Assembly: GCA_019925095.2 (NCBI GenBank)
Contig: CM034411.1
Span: 16,120,001 to 16,184,000 of the forward strand
Origin: Dendrolimus kikuchii
Taxonomy: Eukaryota; Arthropoda; Insecta; Lepidoptera; Lasiocampidae
DNA length: 64,000 bases
Direction: 5' to 3'
Part shown: in pieces, positions 29,972-39,258 of the stretch
Layout of the letters: every line of letters starts with the position of its first letter
Numbering within the stretch: position 1 is the first letter of the stretch
Notes under the pieces: generated by a model
Databases searched by the model: none
What the model was told of the DNA's origin: nothing
Seen by the model: the letters and a program-made list of their open reading frames with translations, nothing else
Translations under genes and position numbers: made by a program

Positions 29972-30099
29972 AATAGCTATGAAAATAAAAAAAACTATTT
30001 TTTTTATTATTTTTCCCTAAATCAGCATATTCATGGCTCCAAAATATATTTTTTCTCGGTCTAAAAATAAAATCATGCATAAAATCATGCATTTAAGGG

Positions 30100-30103
30100 T
30101 TAA
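30100..30103. repeat. TTAA target-site duplication, right
   Basis: Partner of 27592-27595. Confidence 0.95.
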
Positions 30104-30180
30104 AACCAGGATATTGTTTTTGATATGGTTTACTCAAATCGCACTTAAATACTACAATACTTTTTCTCATCTTCCTGGCA

Positions 30181-30310
30181 TAGTAAATTTCGTAAACGAA
30201 CTTTCCTTTATTTACTATGGTCTGGGTGTCTGGGATCAGCTCCAGAGTGGTCCGTTGTATAACACCTATATATAACACAAGCGTAACTTGTTTAGCTTGT
30301 GGATATACAT
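30181..30310 (+). mobile_element. SINE family Q, body without head (copy 2)
   Basis: tagtaaatttcgtaaacgaa, then tttactatggtctgggtgtc, tgggatcagctccagagtgg and cataacacaagcgtaac-like text match 51272-51385. The tRNA-like head is missing. Confidence 0.55.
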
Positions 30311-30601
30311 CTCCCGATTATTTACTATTGATTATTTATCATGGAAATCATTTCAATTCTGAAAATTGGGCATGTGACATTTATTTTGGAAATCTACTAT
30401 TTCTTTTGGTTATTTTACGAATTTATCTTAATATTAAAAACTCGGTTGTCGTTCAGGGAGTACCTTCTGCTTTCCAATACAAGCTTATAATTCATTCATC
30501 TACCGTGGATATTTTAGGTAAATATTGGTCTTGAAATAAAATACAGCAAAGTTTTTTTGGAGAATAGCGTAGATGCCATATTACAATCAATTCTAAAATA
30601 T
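30311..30601. other. Unassigned spacer
   Basis: Short frames only, no domain. No shared repeat. Confidence 0.4.
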
Positions 30602-31026
30602 CGTTACGAGTTGCAGGACTCGAATTAAAATGCCGTTAGAATTACTATAGAATTTATTAGAACAAACACGTATAACACAGGTACAAATATAATAACACGC
30701 GCAAAGTCCGTCACTAAATAGATTACCGAATGTAGTACACACGTCTTGCTTCGCTTGTGCTTATCACTCGACTGATCTCTCCATTGGGGCATTGTTTTAT
30801 ACTGCACAAATACAATATGTCTTTCGCCCGCGTGGACTGAATTTCTTAGAATCACACCTGGCCAATGACTACCATAAAAGATTACAATACACAATGGGCT
30901 GTTTTCCTAATTACAAATTTTAAACACAAAGTAAACAAAAGAAGTCCAAATCCCAAAGAGGTAATAAAATGTCTTTCTACAAACGCAGATGTGAATTTGT
31001 CTTTTGTCGGCATTCAGGTCGTAACA
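30602..31026 (-). mobile_element. Solo LTR, family F (copy 6)
   Basis: On the minus strand it carries the whole LTR order: aagaagtccaaat.., the region with gtataaaac (TATA-like), actttgcgcgtgtt and attctaacggcatttt. The outer bases are CGTTAC at the left and GTAACA at the right. ATAT lies on both sides, as in copy 3. Confidence 0.65.
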
Positions 31027-31524
31027 ATATTTTATTTAAGAGAATGTAGGTTATTTAATAATACAATTACAATGAATTTATAAACTAATACAATAAAAAA
31101 AAATAACTAATTTATATTGTATTCTATCCATAGTCCCCGAAGAAGCAGAATACTGAGCCTAGCCAAATATAAAATAAATATTTCTTCGCTGTATTTCCCA
31201 CATGACATCTGTTCAAATGTTTATCAATTCGTCTGTTTCAACGCAAATGTAAACATATCAAAACGGCATAAGAATTAAATTAGTACAAGATGACGCTTAA
31301 CCTTTTTTAGCCCTCTACCGCATATCTGGGTCACAACACACGACCACCCGTTACACACTCGTAAAACTGAAAGGTTTTATTATTTTATCGACGACGTTGT
31401 TGTTTCTTTTTTTATCTTTCTTTAGTGCCCACTGTATTTTTGGTGTGCGAGGATTTTTTTATTTTATTGGAATGTTAGAATGGTTAGTTGGCCTGATGAA
31501 ATTGGACGGCGGCGTGTTTTATTT
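31027..31524. other. Unassigned spacer with an 80-bp block shared with 44535-44615
   Basis: The block ttatattgtattctatccat, then agtcccygaagaa-like text and gtagaatactgagcctag, is found at 31100-31165 and 44555-44615 in the same orientation. The remainder is unassigned. Confidence 0.4.
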
Positions 31525-32640
31525 TTAACCGACTTCAAAAAAGAGAAGGTTCTGAATTCGTTACTCGATTTCTCCGTCAATTGTGAACCGATTTTCAAAA
31601 TTTCGATGTGGAACTTCTATATCAACGGGGGGGGGGGGGGGTCTTAGGATTTTATTTGTCACGAAAAAGCGTTACGGCCGCGTGGAGGAGCGGCATAAAT
31701 TTAGACTAGACGTGGTGAGAGGCGGCATAATTTTAGAGTGTACTATGGATGCGTTTTTTGGTTCCGGATCAAATTCAATTATTTGTTTGATCAAATAAAA
31801 TGTTTACATGAAAAATGCATTCATTAAAATGTACCTAACCTAACCAAATCATAATTTGCAGTAAACCTGCGAAAAATCGAAATGTGTGCTGGGACACATA
31901 GTAGAAGTGAAACTTCAACGGATAAGTGGCAAAACGAATTGCAGCAAAATTTTAACTTAAAGTTTTTTACAGGCAAGTTTTCAAATTGGACAAGTACATT
32001 AACAATCTGCCCGTAAAACTTCAAGTTAAAACTTTGTTGCGATTCGTTTTTCCACTTGTCCGTTGAAGTTTCACTTCTACTGTGTGTCCCAGACCACATT
32101 TAGATTTTTTCTTATAATCGAATACTCCCGAATTGGCCCCATTGTCACCACGTCAGGATCTGGTATCTGGTGGTCTCTTATTAAAGAACGCCGAGCGCCT
32201 ACATTCTTAGAAGAAAAAGCTTGTATACGCGTCACAGTATTACATTTTCTACAGGCGCTTAATTTTTTTATATGCATGTTACGCGATTTCTCCGCCAATT
32301 GTGAGCCGATTTTTTTTTCTATTCTATTGTCTTTACTCCCGAGGTGATTAATTGATTCCAGGGAAATCGAGAGCTACCCTTGTTGACGAGCGTCTACAAC
32401 GAAAAGTGAAATAGCAACCTTGTAAACACGTGCTAGTACTATAATTTCTACAGGCGCTTAATATATTATTTCTAAATCTGTTCCAAGCATTTGCACAACT
32501 AAAAAGTATTCTTTTTTTAAAACAAAACCGACTTCTTTCTGCAACATCTTGAAGTCGTTGCGAATTAAAACATAAAAATTACTGTATTTTGCAAAATTGT
32601 TGTTATTTTTTTATGTTTTGATTTTTTTATGTCTTAAAGA
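31525..32640. repeat. Family J repeat region holding a foldback element
   Basis: Starts taaccgacttcaaaaaagag and ends with caacatcttgaagtcgttgc. It has several diverged units with tctccgtcaattgtgaaccg and ctacaggcgcttaat. An unrelated run of G (about 14) lies at 31628-31641. The foldback element 31870-32111 is inserted within it. Confidence 0.55.
31870..32111. mobile_element. Foldback/MITE-like element with about 100-bp inverted arms
   Basis: 31871-31973 and 32010-32111 are inverted copies of each other, about 90 percent identical, around a 36-base centre. Shared text includes gtagaagtgaaacttcaacg and gctgggacaca/tctgggacaca. The RNA or single strand would form a long hairpin. No clear target duplication is seen. 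The frame read from it (minus strand) is a by-product of the repeat. Confidence 0.75.
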
Positions 32641-32804
32641 ATTCGGTTAAGTATTTATTTTGAAGTGTGTTTAGTTTTTGTTGAAAAATAATATATAGGT
32701 GTGGTATGTATAGGTACGCCTTTGATCTACATCGCACCTGATGTCAGGTGGAAATGCACTTTAAGATCAAACACGGTGACATAGAAGACACCTAAATTGT
32801 ATGT
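32641..32804. other. Spacer
   Basis: A patch at 32705-32765 is of mixed composition. Nothing recognised. Confidence 0.4.
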
Positions 32805-33115
32805 TTTTTTTTATTGCATGAGTTCAACAGACAGGCTGACGGCCCACTTGATGGAAAGCAGTTACCATCGCCTATGGACATTTGCAACAACAAAAGTGCT
32901 ACAAATGCGCTGCTGCTCTCTTATGGGAGACTGGAACCTGGTCACTATTACCGGAACACAACTCAAGGTTGTTATAGCGGCATACCCTAGACCAGGGGTG
33001 GTAGCCATCCAGTCGGGCAAATACCCTATCACCTGGCTGTGGGTCATTTTGTCGCCTCTTACGACAGGCCGCCCGGCCGCAGGAAATTGTATTCTTTCTC
33101 CGTTCCTGCACGGGT
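32805..33115 (-). mobile_element. Family B repeat, copy 11, full length
   Basis: A T run and attgcatgagttcaacagac at the left, cgttcctgcacgg at the right; about 311 bp with both ends. Confidence 0.85.
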
Positions 33116-33169
33116 GTTTCAAGTAAAACAGACGACGGTAAATAGTTCCGCTCCTCAGCGATATCTCCT

Positions 33170-33415
33170 ACTAATATATAAAGCTGAAGAGTTTGTTTGT
33201 TTGTTTGCTTGAACGCGCTAATCTCAGGAACTACTGGTTTGATTTGAAAAATTCTTTCAGTGTTAGATAGTCCATTTATCGAGGAAGGCTATAGGCTATA
33301 TATCATCACGCTAAGACCAATAGGAACGGAGCACTAATGAAGAGTATTTAAAAATCGGAGGTGTTTTATTAAGTCACTTTTTTTTAACTATTCTACGCGG
33401 ACGAAGTCGCGGGCA
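33170..33415 (+). mobile_element. Helitron type D copy 3
   Basis: ctactaatatataaagctga to cgcggacgaagtcgcgggca. The terminal CTAGT has been lost or altered (gaagatag). Confidence 0.7.
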
Positions 33416-33526
33416 GAAGATAGTGTATTATAAAAGGGGAAGCATAGCGCTTCGTCCGCTTGGTTGGTATTTTCACCATATACCGGTGGCGTGAACTCAT
33501 ACGTCTCATACTCACACTCATACGTG

Positions 33527-33679
33527 TCAGGAGCCTTAAGAACAGACGAGCGTGCATGACAAGAGTTATGAATGTCAAAGAAGCAAGTGAGGTGTGTAAG
33601 AATAAGCCTGAATGACGCTCTGCTGTTCGTGCCTACCCCGCAAGGGAACTGGCGTGAAGTTATGTATTTATGTATGTAT
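33527..33679 (+). mobile_element. RTE-like LINE 3' end, family C copy 8, with 16-bp flanking repeat
   Basis: GTGAACTCATACGTCT at 33491-33506 and 33680-33695. Coding text SLKNRRACMTRVMNVKEASE is followed by a premature stop (gaatga) and the ARELA end, then (TATG)n. Between the left repeat and the LINE is a 20-bp partial echo of the target (catactcacactcatacgtg). Confidence 0.85.
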
Positions 33680-33695
33680 GTGAACTCATACGTCT

Positions 33696-33902
33696 GCTTG
33701 TCTTGGTAGGAAAGTGAGGGAGAACATAATTCTTGCAATTCCGCGGCACACTCGTGTTCAAGAGATACGACAGATTGTATTCACTGGGGATTTGGTGTAG
33801 TAATGGGACATTATACCCTTATTAGTGCTATCGCAGAAATTCATTAGGTATGGCGCTAACGGGTCATTTTGGCGTATCATTTAAATTTCAACTATATTAT
33901 AT
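33696..33902. other. Unassigned spacer
   Basis: Nothing recognised. Confidence 0.4.
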
Positions 33903-34111
33903 ACTAGCGGCCCGGCGCGGTTTCACCCGCGCTCCATCCCGCTCCCGTAGTATATAGCGTCATGTTATATAGCCTATGACACTCCCTGTTAAAGAAGCTT
34001 TCCAACAGTAAAAGAATTTTTAAAATCGGTTTAATAGAACCAGAAATTACCCCCTACAACGTCACAAACTCACAAACTTCACCTCTTTATAATATTAGTA
34101 TAGGTAGATAT
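33903..34111 (-). mobile_element. Nonautonomous Helitron, tandem unit 1
   Basis: On the minus strand it ends GCCGCTAGT, preceded by the hairpin GCGCGG-gtgaaa-CCGCGC (33915-33932). The other end reads ctaatattataaagaggtga. This is a common lepidopteran Helitron type. The next unit follows directly. Confidence 0.8.
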
Positions 34112-34322
34112 ACTAGCGGCCCGGCGCGGTTTCACCCGCGCTCCATCCCGCTCCCGTAGTATATAGCGTCATGTTATATAGCCTATGACACTCCCTGTTA
34201 ACGTAGCTTTCGAACAGTAAAAGAATTTTTAAAATCGGTTTAGTAGATCCAGAGATTACCCCCTACAACGTCACAAACTCACAAACTTCACCTCTTTATA
34301 ATATTATTATAAGTATTAGTAT
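34112..34322 (-). mobile_element. Nonautonomous Helitron, tandem unit 2
   Basis: Repeats unit 1 with about 8 differences in 190 bp, same strand, offset 209 bp, with only a few bases between. The head-to-tail arrangement suggests read-through during rolling-circle transposition. Confidence 0.8.
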
Positions 34323-34361
34323 AGATAGTATAGATTAGTATTAGTAGGTATATTAGTATAG

Positions 34362-34499
34362 CCTTAAGAACAGACGAGCGTGTATGACAAGAGCTATGAA
34401 TGTCAAAGAAACAAGTGAGGTGTGTAAGAATAAGCCTGAATGGCGCTCTGTTGCTCGTGCCTACCCCGCAAGGGAACTGGCGTGAAGTTATGTATGTAT
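34362..34499 (+). mobile_element. RTE-like LINE 3' end, family C copy 9, with perfect 14-bp duplication
   Basis: GTATATTAGTATAG at 34348-34361 and 34500-34513. The insert is 138 bp, encoding LKNRR to the ARELA stop, then (TATG)n. Confidence 0.9.
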
Positions 34500-34513
34500 G
34501 TATATTAGTATAG

Positions 34514-34724
34514 ATTTAAGTACGAACGTTTTGCATATGGTAATGGTTTTAGGTATGGAAACTTAAAGAGTTTTGTTCCACGTGTTTGATACATAAGATT
34601 GAATAATGCATGAGGTTAATATAAGCCGTTTTGTTTTACGCTTTTTTATCGTGATATTTTTATGATTTATTAATTCACTGTTTCTAGAATAAAACGGCTT
34701 TAAGATGAAAGTCTTCGAGCAGTG
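34514..34724. other. Spacer
   Basis: AT-rich, nothing recognised. Confidence 0.4.
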
Positions 34725-34859
34725 GTCCTCCCCGTCCTGATTTACATGGACACTGAAGGCAGGAGTGGCCCCCAAGTTCCAGTCGCTCAACGGGCTTTGG
34801 AGCGAGCTATGTTGGGTATTTCTCTTATGGATAGAATTAGTAATGAGGATATCCGTAAG

Positions 34860-35166
34860 TAAGTCGTGGTAGCGTAATGGCTAGCGCACGCGTCCCAGAC
34901 CCAAAGGGCGCGGGTTCGATCCTGGCCGGAACGCATGCACCGCTTAGGCAGTTTTGTGACCTAATGTGCATATTGTTACGATTACCACGTGCTAATAACG
35001 GTGAAGGAAAACATCGTGATGCAACCTGCACATCGAGATAACCGATGTGTCAAACCTGCCAAGCCGCCTTGGACAAGCGTGGCGGGTATACTGTCCGTTA
35101 CCCTATAATGGGAGGCCCGAGCCCAGCAGTGGGACATTTATGGGCTGCTATTATTATATATTATAT
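34860..35166 (+). mobile_element. tRNA-derived SINE, family N, full length (copy 1)
   Basis: Head with box A-like TGGTAGCGTAATGG (34867-34880) and box B GGTTCGATCC (34913-34922), then a body with catcgagataaccgatgtgt and an end gcccagcagtgggacattta followed by an A/T-rich tail. It is flanked by ATATCCGTAAG at 34849-34859 and 35167-35177. It lies inside the family M LINE. RNA polymerase III would read it on the plus strand. Confidence 0.85.
34867..34922 (+). promoter_or_regulatory. Internal polymerase III promoter (boxes A and B) of the SINE
   Basis: Box A-like at 34867-34880 and a perfect-looking box B at 34913-34922, with the usual tRNA-like spacing of about 35 bases. Confidence 0.6.
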
Positions 35167-35345
35167 ATATCCGTAAGAGAACTAAAGAATCGATATAGCT
35201 CGCAAAACTAGCAAGTTGAAGTGACAGTGGGCCGGTCCCGTCTGCCGCAGGACTGATGACCGACTGCCGAAGTCGGAAGACAGGAATGAATGTCGCCGAC
35301 TTTGGGAGGCCTACGTCCAACAGCGAATTGCGATTGGCTGACGAC

Positions 35346-35526
35346 GTATACAGCTTCGTTGATACGACCATGTTCTATGAAAACTGGCTAGTGTAGGGAA
35401 CAAATGTCCAGCCATACTGCTTCCAACAAGTCTTTGAACACATTCTATAAGTCTGCGATGTTTTGCAAGATTGTAAAAAGTATCTCAGCTGTATTCACTG
35501 TGCGCTGCTCTATTATAACGGAAGGG
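35346..35526. other. Spacer
   Basis: Nothing recognised. Confidence 0.4.
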
Positions 35527-35640
35527 GGTGCCTCGTATAGGGTTCAGGAGCGAGATGGAATACTCCTCCGTCTCAAAGGAAGATCTTCCAGCGAGGCTAT
35601 AGTTATCCCTAGGCGTGAGGCATATTTATCCTAACAGTTA
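35527..35640 (-). repeat. Family R repeat, piece 1
   Basis: gagatggaatactcctccgt, aaaggaagatcttccagcga and ggctatagtta match the reverse complement of 51695-51795. Confidence 0.5.
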
Positions 35641-35643
35641 TTA

Positions 35644-36395
35644 CATACATACATACATACATACATAACTTCACGCCAGTTCCCTTGCGGGGTAGGCACG
35701 AACAACAGAGCGCCATTTAGGCCCATTCTTACACACCTCACTTGCTTCTTTGACATTCATAACTCTTGTCATGCACACTCGTCTGTTCTTAAGGCTCCTG
35801 ACATCACCTTCTGCTAGTACACGATCAATTTGATCATGGAAGGTGTGTCGTGGCCTTCCACGACTTCTGCATCCATCCACTTTTGCATTGTATATCTGTT
35901 TAGTCATTCTTTCATCATGCATTCTTTCGACATGCCCGAACCACCGGAGCATTCCTTTACTTACCTTCACCCCGACACTCTCTTTCAGACCAACTCTCTT
36001 TCTTACTTCGGTATTACGAACGCGGTCCGCGAGCGTCACTCCGCAGATTTTGCGCAGTGCTCGCATCTCAACCGCGTTTACTCTACTTTCATGCTCTCTC
36101 TTCCATACCCAACTCTCGCTTTCATACGTGAGCGTAGGTACCAGCACGGCGTTGTGTATGGCGAGCTGGGCCTTCTGGCTGAGGTTCTTAGAGCCTAGAA
36201 GTTTACCTAACGCTCCATTCAAACTATTCCCCAAATTCACTCTTCTTTCTATATCAGTGGTGTACCTTCCATCACTACTAAAAGCACATCCAAGATATAC
36301 AAACTCATTCACTTGCTCCAGCATAACATCATCGACCATTATCCTTGCATTCGTTCTGGTTTCTTCTCTTTCGTCGTCTCTTCTTCTTTTTTTTA
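35644..36395 (-). pseudogene. RTE-like LINE 3' end, family C copy 10 (best-preserved frame)
   Basis: The minus strand is open without a break for more than 222 codons: VMLEQVNEFVYLGCAFSSDG (distal polymerase), GSKNLSQKAQLAIHNAVLVP, SESWVWKREHESRVNAVEM, RVGLKESVGVKVSKGMLRWF, GRPRHTFHDQIDRVLAEG and the YPARELA stop, then (TATG)n at 35644-35668. It begins at random within the protein, so it is a 5'-truncated insertion, not a gene, despite the clean frame. It probably represents a young source subfamily. Confidence 0.85.
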
Positions 36396-36403
36396 TATGT
36401 TGA

Positions 36404-36640
36404 TTATAATTTAATTTTATTTAACTTGCTTTTACAAGTGGGTCAAATGACTTTGTAATTAAGGAGGTGGGCACTGAAAATCAGTGCTGTGTCGGACTAT
36501 GTTTCGGCACAGCAAAAAACTGAGTGCCAACCTCATTTCGCGAATTGCGGCACACAATTTCAATGTTATTATTATTATTATAAATCATTGTTAAAGTGTC
36601 GCATTTTTAGAAATAAATATTTTCTTTCTTTCTTTCATAA
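36404..36640 (+). mobile_element. Family O retroposon with (TTTC)n tail (copy 3)
   Basis: Holds gaaaatcagtgctgtgtcgg and a matching inverted half (cagcaaaaaactgagtgcc), (ATT)n near 36570, and ends agaaataaatattttc plus (TTTC)n. Homologous to 12534-12810. Confidence 0.6.
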
Positions 36641-36911
36641 ACATTAGCTACCTAACCGTTCTGATAATTATTATTTTTCTCTCGTCCTATCTAAGTAAAT
36701 CACAATAAGCTAAAAAGAGACTTACCTATTATTCAGTAGTCTAGTCTCATTTACAGTTCAAGTAAACATGCACCGTAAGTCGCGTAATAGAACTTCGTTC
36801 CAATAACAAGTAAATAACAATATGTTATTTAATAACAGATAATCAATGCTGTTATTTTTGGATAACAGTAACAGGAGTAACAGATATTTAAATTGATCTG
36901 TTATAACTCAT
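36641..36911. other. Spacer
   Basis: aataacag-type short repeats at 36800-36900 (taacaagtaaataacaat, ggataacagtaacagg). No gene. Confidence 0.4.
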
Positions 36912-37003
36912 CTCTAGTCGTTCCTCGAGGCCTAGGCCCATCTATTACTGTTATAATTTGTACATATTCTTTGTACGTTTCGGGAATCGTTTGCGACCTC
37001 AAT
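36912..37003 (-). repeat. Family R repeat, piece 2
   Basis: ttctttgtacgtttcgggaa then tcgtttgcgacctcaa is the inverse of 51645-51690. Together with 35527-35640 it may be one copy split by the C and O insertions between. Confidence 0.5.
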
Positions 37004-37061
37004 GCTTTCCATCAAGTAGGCCGTCTGCCTGTCTGCTGATCTCCTGCAATAAAAAAAAAAA
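37004..37061 (+). mobile_element. Family B repeat, copy 12 (3' end only)
   Basis: gctttccatcaagtaggccg to ctcctgcaat plus an A run. It faces copy 13 tail to tail. Confidence 0.8.
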
Positions 37062-37368
37062 TATTGCTGGAGATCAGCAGACAGGCAGACGGCCCACTTG
37101 ATGGAAAGCGGCTACCATCGCCAATGGACATTTGCAACACCAAAGTTGCTACAAATGTGCTGCCGCTCCTTTAAGGGAGACTGGAACCTGATCACTAATG
37201 TCGGAACACAACTCAAGGTTATTATGGCGACATACTTAAACCAGGGGTGGTAGCTATTCAGTCGGGCAAATGCCCTACCACCTGGCTGTGGGTTGTTTTG
37301 TCGCCTGTTACGATAGGCCGCCCGGCCGCAGGAAATTGTATTCTTTCTTCGTTCCTGCACAGATAGAT
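37062..37368 (-). mobile_element. Family B repeat, copy 13, full length
   Basis: attgctggagatcagcagac at the left, through to cgttcctgcacag. With copy 12 it forms a 47-bp inverted repeat around a 12-base A/T loop. Confidence 0.85.
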
Positions 37369-37639
37369 ATACCTACTACTCATAACACAAGCGTAACTTG
37401 CTTATCTTGGGGATATTCAGTCTGTATGTTTGTCCAACGATTTATTTTTTATTGATATTTTATAAATATAAAGTCACAATCAGCAGTTGAATCCGCTGTA
37501 AACCCTTTCGATCCTTAGTTGCATTTGGTTCCAACAAGTCATCAAGTCAATATACCTCCCAATCCGTATCGCGTTCGGGGGATTTCGGTGAATCCCGGTC
37601 GAAGTCCCGAGAGTGGATACCCAAGAAATTAAGGGATTA
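37369..37639. other. Spacer with SINE Q-like tail at 37378-37412
   Basis: cataacacaagcgtaacttg then cttatcttggggatat matches the tail of 30275-30310. The remainder has a GC-richer part at 37560-37620 with no recognised family. Confidence 0.4.
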
Positions 37640-38245
37640 TTAGGGCATGACAGATTGTACGACGTCGGCTAAGAAAAAGGAAATATTGCGCCACGCCACG
37701 CCGCCCGTGTCGAATACTTTCCCAAAGAAATTAGGACATGAATCTCGACGTAGCCTATCCAATATGTCACGGATATATTCCGAGAGAAACCGTTTTTGCT
37801 GTTGCCTACAACCACATATAGTAATTCTTTCACGGTTAACGCTGTCCAACTTTGGAATTCATTGCCTGTTGCTGTCAGACAAGCAAAATCCCTAATAACA
37901 TTTAAGAGCTTGTCGAAGTTTTTGGCGGGAACTGAAAGGAGATGTTGTGCTGTGCAGTTTTATTTTCTAAAAATGTGTAAAATTACTCTAAAATGAATAA
38001 TAGTTGTAGGATATTGATAGTTTTTGAGTAGTAATTATGTGTTTTGTGAGAAATGTGAACTGTATAGTCAAATGTGGCCTTTTGAGTTGTCACAAGAACT
38101 CCGTTGAATGGCACCAGCTGATTACCTACAGTTCAGCTGTGCTACATATAGGCTTAAGAAGATGAAGAAACTATATTGTACACTATGATCTGGCATAAAG
38201 GCCTAGCTGCCAAGCCATAATCTTAAATAAAATAAATAATAGGGT
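37640..38245 (+). pseudogene. Non-LTR retrotransposon C-terminus and 3' UTR (family L copy 1)
   Basis: The C-terminus reads SFTVNAVQLWNSLPVAVRQA then KSLITFKSLSKFL and a stop at 37996. The motif F..AV.LWNSLP..VR is the usual end of Jockey/CR1/L2-type ORF2 proteins. The 3' UTR to 38245 matches the inverse of 55866-56192. Upstream frames are broken. Confidence 0.7.
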
Positions 38246-38345
38246 CAAGGCTCTCCAACTTTGGAATTCATTGCCTGTTGCTGTCAGACAAGCAAAATCC
38301 CTAATAACATTTGAGAACTTAGTCAGGAAATTCTATCTGCAATAT
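38246..38345 (+). pseudogene. Second piece of the family L coding end
   Basis: ggctctccaactttggaatt to acatttgagaactt repeats 37848-37912 almost exactly, then diverges (agtcaggaaattc). It probably marks a second, differently ended member of the family inserted at or duplicated beside the first. Confidence 0.65.
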
Positions 38346-38461
38346 GTAATTTTATATAATCAGTAGATATTATATTGTATATAGTTATATGTTTATTATG
38401 TTTAAATAGTTCCATATTATCACCATATCTTGTATAATATATAACTATACTATATATACAA

Positions 38462-38588
38462 ATATACATACATACATAACTTCACGCCAGTTCCCTTGCG
38501 GGGTAGGTACGGACAACAGAGCGCCATTCAGGCTTATTCTTACACACCTCACTTGCTTCTTTGACATTAATAACTCTTGTCATGCACG
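38462..38588 (-). mobile_element. RTE-like LINE tail, family C copy 11
   Basis: (TATG)n tail and the codons up to about MTRVM on the minus strand; 127 bp. No clear duplication. Confidence 0.75.
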
Positions 38589-38975
38589 AATTTGTTAACC
38601 AAACTGTGTATAATCATTTTATCATCAGAGAGTTGATTTCATAATTCATGTATTGAAAGTTAATCTTAAAGTAGTTCTATTTTATCATCTGTCATAAGTT
38701 TATTTGCGTTTCGACCCTCGATGAGGACCTCTATGGCACTTCGCCATTGATGTACACACATAAAGTCTATTCATCGGACTGCAATAGCGCTCTATCGGCT
38801 CTGTCCGTCCCTCGTCGGTTACCCATAGAAATAGCCTCTTTTGTTTTGGATGCCATACAATCATTTGGAATGGATGGTGCAGGTCGAGAGATAGAAACTT
38901 GTTAGAAATACTAGCGATTCAATTTTTATATTAATACTGTGGTTTTAAGTGGGTTATTACTATGATGGTATGTAT
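38589..38975. other. Unassigned spacer
   Basis: The part 38700-38900 is less AT-rich and not repeated in the window. Short frames show no known domain. Confidence 0.4.
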
Positions 38976-39258
38976 TTTATCCGTGCAGGAATGGAGAAAG
39001 AATACAATTTCCTGTCGTAAGAGGCGACTTAACAACCCACAGCCAGGTGGTAGGGCATTTGCCCGACTGGATGGCTACCAGCATGCCGCCATAACAACTT
39101 TGAGTTGTGTTCCGGCATTAGTGACCAGGTTCCAGACTCACTTAAGAGAGCAGCAGCGCATTTGTAGCAACTTTGCTGTTGCAAATATCCATAGGCGATG
39201 GTAACCGCTTTCCATCTAGTGGGCCGTCTGTCTGTCTGCTGAACGCCTGCAATAAAAA
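38976..39258 (+). mobile_element. Family B repeat, copy 14 (two internal deletions)
   Basis: tttatccgtgcaggaatgga to gaacgcctgcaataaaaaa. It lacks the gcggccgggcggc block and part of the acccctggtc block. Confidence 0.8.

Larger units (their letters stand above)
27596..30099 (+). mobile_element. Complete piggyBac-type DNA transposon
   Basis: The ends are CCCTTAAATGCAT (27596-27608) and its exact inverse (30087-30099). It is 2,504 bp long with a full transposase frame, a polyadenylation signal AATAAA at 29966-29971, and TTAA on both sides. piggyBac elements move by precise cut and paste at TTAA. Nothing in the ends or the transposase is visibly broken, so this copy could be recent and autonomous. 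The 3' end has two direct AAAATCATGCAT units (30069-30092); CTGCAACA-type words recur near both ends. Confidence 0.95.
34725..35345 (+). pseudogene. Second RTE-like LINE (family M) copy 3, split by a SINE
   Basis: Left of the SINE: VAQRALERAMLGISLMDRIS then NEDIRK. Right of it: RKRTKESI, a stop, LAKLAS and a degraded end with gaggcctacgtccaacagcg. It is the same region and same family as 18080-18240 and 47560-47701. Several stops and slips are present. Confidence 0.75.

Noticed and set aside
31628..31641. Run of G as a G-quadruplex site
   Set aside because: A single homopolymer run with no further G tracts nearby; it could also be a sequencing artefact.
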